The notes under the pieces: generated by a model
What the model saw: the letters and a program-made list of their open reading frames with translations, nothing else
What the model was told of the DNA's origin: nothing
Databases searched by the model: none
Part shown: piece after piece, positions 23,637 to 32,173 of the stretch
How positions within the stretch are numbered: position 1 is the first letter of the stretch
How the letters are laid out: each line of letters begins with the position of its first letter
Position numbers and translations under genes: made by a program
Assembly: GCF_014084105.1 (NCBI RefSeq)
Contig: NZ_CP048289.1
Span: forward strand, 815,922 to 879,921
Direction of reading: 5' to 3'
DNA length: 64,000 nt
From: Streptacidiphilus sp. P02-A3a
GTDB lineage: Bacteria; Actinomycetota; Actinomycetes; Streptomycetales; Streptomycetaceae

Positions 23637-25094
23637 ATGGCATACGACGATCTTCGGTCCTTTCTCCGGGCGCTGGAACGCGAGGGCGACCTCAAGCGGA
23701 TCAAGGTGGAGGTGGACCCGTACCTGGAGGTCGGGGAGATCGTCGACCGGGTGCAGAAGGACAAGGGCCCCGCGCTGCTCTTCGAGAACGTCAAGGGCTC
23801 GTCGATGCCGCTGGCGATGAACGTCTTCGGCACCGAGCGGCGGCTGGCCAAGGCGCTCGGGCTCAAGGGCGCGCAGGACATCTCCGAGAAGATCGCCGGG
23901 CTGCTGAAGCCGGAGCTCCCGCACGGCTTCACCGGCGTCCGCGAGGCCTTCGGCAAGCTGGCCGGGATGGCCCACGTCCCGCCGCGAAAGGTGAAGCCGG
24001 GCGACGCGCCGGTGCAGGAGCTGGTGCTGACCGGGGACCAGGTGGACCTGGACGCCCTGCCCGCGCTGTTCACCTGGCCCAAGGACGGCGGCTCCTTCTT
24101 CAACCTCGGGCTGACCCACACCAAGGACCCGGACAGCGGCATCCGCAACCTCGGCCTGTACCGGTTGCAGCGGCACGACAAGCGCACCATCGGCATGCAC
24201 TGGCAGATCCACAAGGACAGCCGCAACCACTACGCGGTGGCCGCGAGGCGCGGCGAGCGGCTGCCGGTCGCGATCGCCTTCGGCTGCCCGCCGGCGGTGA
24301 CCTACGCGGCCACCGCGCCGCTGCCGGGCGGCATCGACGAGTACCTGTTCGCCGGGTTCGTCGCCGGTGAGCGGGTGCGGATGGTCGATTGCAGGACGGT
24401 TCCGCTCCAGGTCCCGGCGGACGCCGAGGTGGTGCTGGAGGGCTGGCTGGAGCCCGGGCAGATGCTGCCGGAGGGGCCGTTCGGCGACCACACCGGCTTC
24501 TACACCCCGCAGGAGCCGTTCCCGGCGCTGACCATCGACTGCGTCACCATGCGCCGCCGCCCGCTGCTCCAGTCCATCGTGGTCGGCCGCCCGCCGACCG
24601 AGGACGGGCCGCTGGGCAAGTTCACCGAGCGGTTCTTCCTGCCGCTGCTGAAGATCATCGTCCCGGACATCGTCGACTACGACCTGCCCGAGGCCGGGGG
24701 CTTCCACAACTGCGTGATCGTCTCCATCGACAAGAAGTACCCGAAGCACGCGCAGAAGGTCATGCACGCGATCTGGGGCGCCCACATGATGTCGCTGACC
24801 AAGCTGATCGTGGTGGTGGACGCGGACTGCGACGTCCACGACTACCAGCAGGTCGCCTGGCGGGCGCTGGGCAACGTCGACTACAGCCGCGACCTGTCGG
24901 TGGTGGAGGGGCCGGTGGACCACCTCGACCACGCCTCCTACCAGCAGTTCTGGGGCGGCAAGGCGGGGATCGACGCCACCCGCAAACTGCCCGAGGAGGG
25001 CTACACCAGGGACGGCGGCTGGCCGGAGATGGTCTCCTCGGACCCGGAGACGGCCGCCACGGTGACCCGACGCTGGAAGGAGTACGGCCTGTGA
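23637..25094 (+). CDS. UbiD-family decarboxylase for menaquinone (MqnL-type)
   Basis: 485-aa prenyl-FMN-dependent decarboxylase. Signs: MAYDDLRSFLRALEREGDLK at the start, IGMHWQIHKDSRNHYAV and PEGPFGDHTGFYTP. In the futalosine route it removes the carboxylate from prenylated 6-naphthoate. Here it is the first gene of ubiD-mqnP-ubiX: its stop overlaps the GTG of the prenyltransferase, and UbiX, which makes its prenyl-FMN cofactor, follows. GATACT at 23624-23629 lies 7 nt before ATG 23637, a leaderless-type arrangement. The gene order matches other streptomycetes. Confidence 0.93.
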   Translation: MAYDDLRSFLRALEREGDLKRIKVEVDPYLEVGEIVDRVQKDKGPALLFENVKGSSMPLAMNVFGTERRLAKALGLKGAQDISEKIAGLLKPELPHGFTGVREAFGKLAGMAHVPPRKVKPGDAPVQELVLTGDQVDLDALPALFTWPKDGGSFFNLGLTHTKDPDSGIRNLGLYRLQRHDKRTIGMHWQIHKDSRNHYAVAARRGERLPVAIAFGCPPAVTYAATAPLPGGIDEYLFAGFVAGERVRMVDCRTVPLQVPADAEVVLEGWLEPGQMLPEGPFGDHTGFYTPQEPFPALTIDCVTMRRRPLLQSIVVGRPPTEDGPLGKFTERFFLPLLKIIVPDIVDYDLPEAGGFHNCVIVSIDKKYPKHAQKVMHAIWGAHMMSLTKLIVVVDADCDVHDYQQVAWRALGNVDYSRDLSVVEGPVDHLDHASYQQFWGGKAGIDATRKLPEEGYTRDGGWPEMVSSDPETAATVTRRWKEYGL

Positions 25095-26005
25095 GCGCCG
25101 TCGCCTACGCCCCCTCGCCCGGCCGCACCAAGGCGTTCCTGCGGCTGGTGATGATCGAGCACTCGATCTTCGCGCTGCCGTTCGCCTACATCGCCGCGCT
25201 GACCGCGATGTTCCTGACCGGGCCGAACGGGTCCGGCGGCCATGTCCACTGGCTGGAACTGCTGCTGGTCACCCTGGCCATGGTCGGCCTGCGGACCTTC
25301 GCCATGGCCGCGAACCGGATCATCGACCGCGAGATCGACGCCCGCAACCCGCGTACCGCCGGGCGCGAGCTGGTCACCGGCGCGGTGTCGCTGCGCACCG
25401 CCTACACCGGCGCGGGCGTGGCGCTGGTGGTCTTCCTCGGCGCGGCGGCGCTGCTGAACCCGCTGTGCCTGGCGCTGGCGCCGATCGCGGTGATCCCGAT
25501 GGTGGTCTACCCCTACGGCAAGCGGTTCACCGACTTCCCGCACGCCATCCTCGGCCTGGCGCAGGCCATGGGCCCGATCGGGGCCTGGCTGGCGGTCACC
25601 GGGCACTGGTCCTGGGACGCGCTGGTGCTCGGTCTCGCGGTGGGCGTCTGGATCGGCGGCTTCGACCTGATCTTCGGCTGCCAGGACGTCGCCGCCGACC
25701 GCGCCGACGGCGTCCGCTCGGTCCCGGCCCGCTTCGGCGTCGACGCGGCGCTGCGCGGCGCCCGCGCGGCGCACCTGGTGACCGTGCTGCTGCTCGGCTG
25801 GTACGCGGTGCTGACCAGCGCGGGCTGGGCCTTCTGGATGGGCCTGGCGGTGGTCGGCGTGGCCTTCGTCTACGAGCACTCGATCGTCAAGCCCGGCGAC
25901 CTGTCCCGGCTCAACCGGGCCTTCTTCCAGGTCAACGGCTTCGTCGGGATCTCCCTCTTCGCCTTCGCGCTGCTCGACCTGGTCCTGCGGGGCCTGGGTG
26001 GCTGA
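25091..26005 (+). CDS. mqnP: UbiA-family prenyltransferase MqnP
   Basis: 304-aa integral-membrane prenyltransferase that attaches the polyprenyl chain to the naphthoate ring. The two Asp-rich motifs are NRIIDREIDARNPRT and DLIFGCQDVAADRADG, and there are about nine hydrophobic helices. GTG 25091 overlaps the ubiD stop by 4 nt (GTGA), so translation is coupled; its own stop overlaps the ubiX start by 8 nt. An N-terminus at GTG 25091 gives the normal MIEHSIFALPFAY context. Context with ubiD, ubiX and mqnE separates it from haem or ubiquinone UbiA proteins. Confidence 0.95.
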   Translation: MSAVAYAPSPGRTKAFLRLVMIEHSIFALPFAYIAALTAMFLTGPNGSGGHVHWLELLLVTLAMVGLRTFAMAANRIIDREIDARNPRTAGRELVTGAVSLRTAYTGAGVALVVFLGAAALLNPLCLALAPIAVIPMVVYPYGKRFTDFPHAILGLAQAMGPIGAWLAVTGHWSWDALVLGLAVGVWIGGFDLIFGCQDVAADRADGVRSVPARFGVDAALRGARAAHLVTVLLLGWYAVLTSAGWAFWMGLAVVGVAFVYEHSIVKPGDLSRLNRAFFQVNGFVGISLFAFALLDLVLRGLGG

Positions 26006-26660
26006 GGCGGGCCGGCGGCCGTGGGTGGTGGGGGTTTCCGGGGCTTCGGGGACGCCCTACGCGGCGGCGGTGGTGCGGGGGTTGCTGGCTGCGGGGGAGG
26101 CGGTGGACCTGGTGGTGAGCCGGGCGGCGCGGCTGACCGTGCTGGACGAGACCGGGATCTCCTTCCGGGACGGGCACTGGCGCGAGGACCTGCGGGACTG
26201 GCTGGAGCGCCCGGTGGACGCGGGCCCACCGGAGCCGGTGGAGCTGGACGCGGTGCGCTACTGGGCGGCCGGGGACCTGGCGGCCGGTCCGTCCAGCGGC
26301 TCCTACCCGGCCAAGGGGATGCTGGTGGTGCCGTGCAGCACCGCCTCGGTCGCCGGGATCGCGCTGGGGCTCTCCAAGGACCTGCTGCAACGGGCCGCGA
26401 GCGTCACCCTGAAGGAGCGCCGGACGCTGGTGGTCTGCGTCCGGGAGACCCCCCTGAGCGGGCAGACGCTGCGCCAGCTGGTGGCCCTGGACGAGGCCGG
26501 AGCGGTGGTGCTGCCCGCCGCCCCGGGGTTCTACGCGGGTACCCGCAGCGCCCAGCAGCTGGTGGACTTCGTGGCCGGGCGGGTGCTGGACGCGGCGGGT
26601 GTGCCGCACCGGCTGTACCGGCGCTGGGCCGGTGAGCTGGGCAACGGCCGGGTGGAGTGA
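25998..26660 (+). CDS. UbiX-family flavin prenyltransferase (MqnM-type)
   Basis: 220-aa flavoprotein that prenylates FMN to give the cofactor for UbiD. The N-terminal GVSGASGTPYAAAV is the FMN site and VVPCSTASVAGIALG the conserved Pro-Cys-Ser loop; SYPAKGMLV also fits the family. GTG 25998 overlaps the end of mqnP by 8 nt. An acidic insert (about residues 60-95, EDLRDWLERPVDAGP) is longer than in E. coli UbiX but is usual in actinobacterial copies. Third gene of the menaquinone tail unit; the next gene has its own promoter signal. Confidence 0.94.
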   Translation: MAEAGRRPWVVGVSGASGTPYAAAVVRGLLAAGEAVDLVVSRAARLTVLDETGISFRDGHWREDLRDWLERPVDAGPPEPVELDAVRYWAAGDLAAGPSSGSYPAKGMLVVPCSTASVAGIALGLSKDLLQRAASVTLKERRTLVVCVRETPLSGQTLRQLVALDEAGAVVLPAAPGFYAGTRSAQQLVDFVAGRVLDAAGVPHRLYRRWAGELGNGRVE

Positions 26661-26681
26661 GGCAGGTCACGCCGGGGCAGG

Positions 26682-26687
26682 TATCGT
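26682..26687 (+). promoter_or_regulatory. -10 hexamer TATCGT before the Lrp gene
   Basis: TATCGT is followed after 7 nt by ATG 26695, in frame with the Lrp-family gene. If used as a leaderless start it would add 28 residues to that protein; otherwise it starts an mRNA with an about 85-nt leader. Confidence 0.45.
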
Positions 26688-26778
26688 CATTGGGATGGCA
26701 GGGCCGACAGCTCGGGAGTCTTCGATTCCGGATAATGTCGGTGGGTTCCCCAACGATCGGAAGGCCCGGGTTTTTCAC

Positions 26779-27255
26779 ATGGACGCCGTGGACAGGCAGC
26801 TCATCCAGGCACTGCGCGAGAACGGCCGCGCCTCCTACGCGGAGCTGGGGCGGCTGGTCGGGCTGTCCGGACCCAGCGTCACCGACCGGATCAACCGGCT
26901 GGAGCAGGCCGGGATCATCACCGGCTACCGGGCGACGGTCAACCCGGCCTCGCTCGGCCTCGGGGTGACCGCGCTGATCGGCATCCAGCTCTCCGACGCC
27001 GCCGACCACGACGACGTCGCGCACCGGCTGCACGACCTGAGCGAGGTCGAGGACTGCTGGTTCATCGCGGGCGACGACTCGTACATGCTGAAGGTCCGGA
27101 TGCCGGACGTGGACGGCCTCGAATCGATCGTCAAGCGGCTCTCCGGCACCAAGGGCGTGGCCCGGACCAGGACCACCGTGGTGCTCTCCACCAAGTGGGA
27201 GAACCGGGCGACCGAGCTCCCCGACACCGATGTGCTGACCGACCGGAAGGCGTAG
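26779..27255 (+). CDS. Lrp/AsnC-family regulator
   Basis: 158 aa. The helix-turn-helix is SYAELGRLVGLSGPSVTDRI after DRQLIQALRENGR, and the C-terminal RAM/ACT-like ligand domain ends RTRTTVVLSTKWENR. Such regulators bind amino acids. Immediately downstream (5 nt) is a threonine dehydratase, so amino-acid control of that gene is likely; mqnE follows. I use ATG 26779 since the conserved domain begins there; an in-frame ATG at 26695 beside a -10 hexamer is the alternative, though codon use is weaker between them. In other streptomycetes an Lrp-type gene also separates ubiX and mqnE. Confidence 0.88.
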   Translation: MDAVDRQLIQALRENGRASYAELGRLVGLSGPSVTDRINRLEQAGIITGYRATVNPASLGLGVTALIGIQLSDAADHDDVAHRLHDLSEVEDCWFIAGDDSYMLKVRMPDVDGLESIVKRLSGTKGVARTRTTVVLSTKWENRATELPDTDVLTDRKA

Positions 27256-27260
27256 CCGCC

Positions 27261-28235
27261 GTGGCCCTGGTGACCCTGGACGACCTGCGCGACGCGCAGA
27301 AGCGGATCGCGGGCGTCGCGGTGCGCACCCCCCTGCTGCCCTGCCCCTGGGCGACGACCGACGGCCGGACGCTGCACCTGAAGCCGGAGAACCTGCAACC
27401 GACCGGGGCGTTCAAGATCCGCGGCGCCTACAACCGGCTCTCGGTGCTCACCGGGGCCGAGCGGGCGCGCGGCGTGGTGGCCCAGTCCAGCGGCAACCAC
27501 GCCCAGGCGGTGGCTTACGCGGCACGGGAGTTGGGCATCCGCGCGGTGATCGTGATGCCGGACACCTCGCCCGCGGTGAAGGTGGAGAACACCCGCTCCT
27601 TCGGCGCCGAGGTGCTGCTGGTGCCGATGGAGGAGCGGGACACCACGCCCGCCCGGCTCGCCGCCGAGCACGGCTACCTGTGGGTGCCGCCCTACGACGA
27701 CCCGTGGATCATCGCCGGGCAGGGCACCACCGGTCTGGAGATCGCCGAGGACGCCACCGCGCTGGACCTGGACCTGCGCACGGTGCTGGTGCCGGTCAGT
27801 GGCGGCGGGCTGATCAGCGGGGTCGCCGCGGCGCTGAAGCTGACCATGCCCGGGGTGCGGGTGATCGGCGTCGAGCCGGAGCTCGCCGGTGACGCGGCGG
27901 CCAGCCTGCGCAGCGGCGAGCGGCAGGTGTGGCCGTTCGCCGACACCCACCGCACCATCGCCGACGGGCTGCGCACCAACGCGCTCGGGCTGCTGCCCTG
28001 GGAGCACGTGCGGGCGTACGTGGACGACATCGTCACCGTCACCGAGGACGAGATCCGGGCGGCGGTCGCGGTGCTGGCCCGGCGCGGCCGGATCGTCGCC
28101 GAGCCCTCCGGCGCGGTGACCACCGCCGCCTACCTCTACCGCGCCGACCTGCTGCCGCCCGGCCGCAGCGTGGCGGCGGTGGTCAGCGGGGGCAATGTGG
28201 AACCGTCGTTGCTGGCCGAGCTGCTGGCGGTGTGA
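27261..28235 (+). CDS. Threonine/serine dehydratase-family PLP enzyme
   Basis: 324-aa fold-type II PLP enzyme that deaminates threonine to 2-oxobutyrate or serine to pyruvate. The PLP lysine is in GAFKIRGAYNR, with SSGNHAQAVAYA and the phosphate loop SGGGLISGV. There is no C-terminal ACT regulatory domain, so it is of the short catabolic type rather than isoleucine-regulated IlvA. GTG 27261 has GGAAGG 10 nt upstream and lies 5 nt past the Lrp stop. Serine racemase or 3-hydroxy-aspartate lyase activity is possible within this family. Its place in the menaquinone region looks incidental. Confidence 0.9.
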   Translation: MALVTLDDLRDAQKRIAGVAVRTPLLPCPWATTDGRTLHLKPENLQPTGAFKIRGAYNRLSVLTGAERARGVVAQSSGNHAQAVAYAARELGIRAVIVMPDTSPAVKVENTRSFGAEVLLVPMEERDTTPARLAAEHGYLWVPPYDDPWIIAGQGTTGLEIAEDATALDLDLRTVLVPVSGGGLISGVAAALKLTMPGVRVIGVEPELAGDAAASLRSGERQVWPFADTHRTIADGLRTNALGLLPWEHVRAYVDDIVTVTEDEIRAAVAVLARRGRIVAEPSGAVTTAAYLYRADLLPPGRSVAAVVSGGNVEPSLLAELLAV

Positions 28236-28272
28236 CCGCCGGTCGGGTGCGGTCCGGCCCGACCGGGGGGCG

Positions 28273-28278
28273 TAGGCT
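28273..28278 (+). promoter_or_regulatory. -10 hexamer TAGGCT before mqnE
   Basis: TAGGCT about 38 nt upstream of ATG 28316, in the short gap after the dehydratase gene. With AAAGGG further on as ribosome site this gives mqnE an ordinary leadered promoter. No clear -35 element. Confidence 0.4.
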
Positions 28279-28315
28279 CAGGAACGTTGTGGCAGGCAGG
28301 GAAAGGGTTGAGGGC

Positions 28316-29479
28316 ATGGACGCAGGGCTCAAGCGGGAGCTGGAGGCGAAGGTCTACGCCGGGGAGCGGCTGTCCCGCGAGGACGGTGTCGCCCTCTACG
28401 AGACGGACGACCTGGCCTGGCTCGGCGGGCTGGCGCACCACGTGCGGACGAAGAAGAACGGCGACGTCGTCCACTTCAACGTCAACCGCCACCTCAACAT
28501 GACCAACGTCTGCAGCGCGTCCTGCGCGTACTGCTCGTTCCAGCGCAAGCCGGGCGAGAAGGACGCGTACACGATGCGGATCGAGGAGGCCGTGCGGCTG
28601 GCCAAGGCGATGGAGAACGACCAGCTGACCGAGCTGCACATCGTCAACGGCCTGCACCCGACCCTCCCCTGGCGCTACTACCCGCGCAGCCTGCGGGAGT
28701 TGAAGAAGGCGCTGCCGGACGTGGCGCTGAAGTGCTTCACCGCCACCGAGATCCACTGGTTCGAGAAGATCTCCGGCCTGTCCGCGAGCGAGATCCTGGA
28801 CGAGCTGATCGACGCCGGTCTGGAGTCGCTGACCGGCGGTGGCGCGGAGATCTTCGACTGGGAGGTCCGGCAGCACATCGTCGACCACGACACCCACTGG
28901 GAGGACTGGTCGCGGATCCACCGGCTGGCCCACAGCAAGGGCCTGAAGACCCCCGCGACCATGCTCTACGGGCACATCGAGGAGCCCCGGCACCGGGTCG
29001 ACCACGTGCTGCGGCTGCGCGAGCTCCAGGACGAGACCGGCGGCTTCCAGGTCTTCATCCCGCTGCGCTACCAGCACGACTTCCACGACTCCAAGGACGG
29101 GATCATCCGCAACCGGCTCCAGGCCAGGACCACCATGGCCACCGGCGCGGACATGATCAAGACCTTCGCGGTCTCCCGGCTGCTGTTCGACAACGTCCCG
29201 CACGTCAAGGTGTTCTGGGTGATGCACGGCCTGGACGGCGCGCAGCTGATGCTGAACCACGGCGCGGACGACATGGACGGCTCGGTGGTCGAGTACAAGA
29301 TCACCCACGACGCGGACGGCTTCGGCACCCCGAACAAGCTGAGCCGCGAGGACCTGCTGGAGCTGATCCGCGACGCCGGGTTCCGCCCGGTGGAGCGCAA
29401 CACCCGGTACGAGACCATCCGCGAGTACGACGGCCCGGTCGCCGACCGGCGGGAGAGCCCGCAGCTGATGCGGTTCTGA
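28316..29479 (+). CDS. mqnE: Aminofutalosine synthase MqnE
   Basis: 387-aa radical SAM enzyme that joins 3-[(1-carboxyvinyl)oxy]benzoate and S-adenosylmethionine to give aminofutalosine. The [4Fe-4S] motif is CSASCAYCSF (Cys-x3-Cys-x2-Cys) after HFNVNRHLNMTNV. TGGGAEIFDWEVR and GHIEEPRHRVDH are typical MqnE/MqnC blocks; the length and N-terminus match MqnE rather than MqnC. ATG 28316 follows AAAGGG. It is separate from mqnB/mqnD by 14 kb; mqnA and mqnC are not in the window. A 16-bp tandem repeat lies just past the stop. Confidence 0.95.
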   Translation: MDAGLKRELEAKVYAGERLSREDGVALYETDDLAWLGGLAHHVRTKKNGDVVHFNVNRHLNMTNVCSASCAYCSFQRKPGEKDAYTMRIEEAVRLAKAMENDQLTELHIVNGLHPTLPWRYYPRSLRELKKALPDVALKCFTATEIHWFEKISGLSASEILDELIDAGLESLTGGGAEIFDWEVRQHIVDHDTHWEDWSRIHRLAHSKGLKTPATMLYGHIEEPRHRVDHVLRLRELQDETGGFQVFIPLRYQHDFHDSKDGIIRNRLQARTTMATGADMIKTFAVSRLLFDNVPHVKVFWVMHGLDGAQLMLNHGADDMDGSVVEYKITHDADGFGTPNKLSREDLLELIRDAGFRPVERNTRYETIREYDGPVADRRESPQLMRF

Positions 29480-29494
29480 GGACCCGCGCCCGGG

Positions 29495-29526
29495 TTGTCG
29501 GCGGCAGGGTTTGTCGGCGGCAGGGT
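29495..29526. repeat. 16-bp tandem duplication after mqnE
   Basis: Two exact copies of TTGTCGGCGGCAGGGT at 29495-29510 and 29511-29526, beginning 15 nt after the mqnE stop and ending just before the -10-like TAGTGT (29528-29533) of the next gene. Confidence 0.9.
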
Positions 29527-29540
29527 TTAGTGTCGGCTCC

Positions 29541-30065
29541 ATGCCCCTGGACTTCACTGTGGACCCGGAGCTCACCGCTGAGCTCCGGGCCGAGATCATC
29601 GACCTCTGGACGGACGTCTCCAACGCCGGCGGCGCGGTCGGTTTCGTCCCGCCGGTGACCGCCGAACTGGTGCGGCCGACGGCCGAGAAGCAGTTCGCGG
29701 GCGTCGCCGAGGGCCTGGACGTGCTGCTCGTCGGCCGCGAGCGGCCCGGCGGCCGACTCGCCGCCGTGCTGTTCTTCGAGGACCAGCGGTTCAACCTGAT
29801 GACCCACTGGCGGATGCTGAAACGGGTGATGGTCGCCACCGACGCCCAGGGCCGCGGGTACGGTCGGGAACTGCTGGCGGAGGCCGAGCGGCTGGCCCGG
29901 GGCTGGGGCCTGAGCGGGCTGCGGCTGACCCTGCGCGGCGGCAACGGGCTGGAGGACTTCTACGGCCGCAGCGGCTACAAGGAGGTCGGCCGGGTGCCCG
30001 GCGCGATCCGGACCGCCCCGGGTGTGGAGCACGACGACGTCACCATGTGGCTCGAACTCCGCTGA
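29541..30065 (+). CDS. GNAT-family acetyltransferase
   Basis: 174 aa. The acetyl-CoA pyrophosphate loop is ATDAQGRGYGRELL (Q-x-x-G-x-G/A pattern), preceded by the beta strand MLKRVMVA and followed by GLSGLRLTLRGGNGLEDFY, with FYGRSGYKEVGR closing the fold. It would transfer an acetyl group to an unknown amine. TAGTGT (29528-29533) lies 7 nt before ATG 29541, so the mRNA is probably leaderless; no ribosome site is present. It is the first of several small genes between mqnE and serC. Substrate cannot be inferred. Confidence 0.88.
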   Translation: MPLDFTVDPELTAELRAEIIDLWTDVSNAGGAVGFVPPVTAELVRPTAEKQFAGVAEGLDVLLVGRERPGGRLAAVLFFEDQRFNLMTHWRMLKRVMVATDAQGRGYGRELLAEAERLARGWGLSGLRLTLRGGNGLEDFYGRSGYKEVGRVPGAIRTAPGVEHDDVTMWLELR

Positions 30066-30162
30066 CCTGCCCGACTCGGCCGCCGGGCACCCTCGGTGAA
30101 GATCTCCGGGCCCGGCGTGCTGTACTGGACGAGTCGGAACTCGGGAAAGAGAAGATCGCGCC

Positions 30163-30495
30163 GTGAGCAAGTCACACGCCACCCTCCGCTACACCTCCAT
30201 GCGGACCAGCATCTTCGGTGCCTGCTTTGTCATCGCGCTGGTGCTCGCCCACTTCCGGATCCTGCCGGTGACCGCCGGGGCGTCCGGGGTCTTCCTGCTG
30301 CTGCTGCTCGCCGGGATCGTCTCCGCGCCGCTCAGCTACGTGGTGCTCAGCAGGCAGCGCGACGCCATGTCGGCGCAGATCACCACCGGGATCGAGCAGC
30401 GCCAGGCGCGGCCCCGGAGCATGAAGTCCCGCTTCGCGGCGCAGGCCGCCGAGGAGGACGCCATAGACGACGCGGTCCGCTCGCAGCAGGCCTGA
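30163..30495 (+). CDS. DUF4229 membrane protein
   Basis: 110 aa with two hydrophobic segments (IFGACFVIALVLAHF and GVFLLLLLAGIVSAPLSYVVL) followed by a basic, then acidic cytosolic tail QRQARPRSMKSRFAAQ. This arrangement matches DUF4229, an actinobacterial family of unknown function usually found near the menaquinone genes. GTG 30163 has GAAAGAGAAG upstream. Its stop is followed after 9 nt by a 12-bp sequence repeated three times. Confidence 0.82.
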   Translation: MSKSHATLRYTSMRTSIFGACFVIALVLAHFRILPVTAGASGVFLLLLLAGIVSAPLSYVVLSRQRDAMSAQITTGIEQRQARPRSMKSRFAAQAAEEDAIDDAVRSQQA

Positions 30496-30504
30496 GCGCC
30501 CGCC

Positions 30505-30540
30505 GGGCCGACGTCCGGGCCGACGCCCGGGCCGACGTCC
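30505..30540. repeat. 12-bp unit repeated three times after the DUF4229 gene
   Basis: GGGCCGACGTCC, GGGCCGACGCCC and GGGCCGACGTCC are adjacent, starting 9 nt after TGA 30493-30495. A partial fourth copy follows. Confidence 0.88.
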
Positions 30541-30616
30541 GGGCTGCCCCGGGACGCTCCCGGGCCCGACCCCGGCCCGGCGTCGGGCCCGGAGGAGCGG
30601 CGGGTACGCTCGGGGT

Positions 30617-30703
30617 GTGAACCCGAAGACCCGCACCAGGATCGTCAGCGGCGCGCTCGTGCTGCTGCTGCTTGCCGTGGTGGTCAGCGCCATCGCCCAC
30701 TGA
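30617..30703 (+). CDS. 28-residue leaderless membrane peptide
   Basis: GTG 30617 opens a 28-codon frame: a basic N-terminus (MNPKTRTR) and one hydrophobic helix (IVSGALVLLLLAVVVSAIAH), ending at TGA 30701. TACGCT at 30605-30610 is 6 nt before the GTG, the spacing of a leaderless mRNA, and a strong hairpin terminator follows 17 nt after the stop. Small single-helix proteins like this occur in streptomycetes, often missed by annotation. Promoter, short frame and terminator together form a complete transcription unit. Function unknown. Confidence 0.65.
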   Translation: MNPKTRTRIVSGALVLLLLAVVVSAIAH

Positions 30704-30719
30704 CCGCCCCCGATCGACC

Positions 30720-30763
30720 GAGGGCCCCGCCGGTACTGGTCTCCCAGTACCGGCGGGGCCCTC
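30720..30763. terminator. Perfect 20-bp hairpin terminator
   Basis: Left arm GAGGGCCCCGCCGGTACTGG (30720-30739) pairs fully with 30744-30763 around loop TCTC. It lies between the small peptide gene and the convergent serC, so it should terminate both. It is the strongest hairpin seen in the window. Confidence 0.88.
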
Positions 30764-30805
30764 GACTGTTCGCGGAGCCGTCGGCCCTCGGCGGAGCCGT
30801 TCGGC

Positions 30806-31936
<1,131 letters not shown>

Positions 31937-32120
31937 GTCGCTGCCGCGAGGCCGGATGAGCCGGGTCCGGCGATTGAGACACCTTCGAGTGAGGGCGCCC
32001 CGGGTCGGTGGCGCACACGGGTGAAGCGGTGACCGCCCGGGTCACGGGGAACCGCGCGACCGGTCGGCCACGCGGGTGCGTGGCCGGTGGTGCGGGTTCC
32101 CCTGCCCCGGGGCAGTCCTC

Positions 32121-32172
32121 GTTCCCGAAGGGCGTTCCCGAAGGGCGTCCTCGAAGGGCGTTCCCGAAGGGG
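32121..32172. repeat. 13-bp unit repeated four times at the citrate synthase stop
   Basis: GTTCCCGAAGGGC (32121, 32134), GTCCTCGAAGGGC (32147) and GTTCCCGAAGGGG (32160) are adjacent. The array ends one base before the minus-strand stop codon (32174-32176) of the citrate synthase gene. The rest of the 250-nt serC-citrate synthase interval holds no gene. Confidence 0.92.
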
Positions 32173-32173
32173 T

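Noticed and set aside
32121-32172. Four 13-bp direct repeats as a CRISPR-like array
   Set aside because: Units are directly adjacent without spacers and far shorter than CRISPR repeats.
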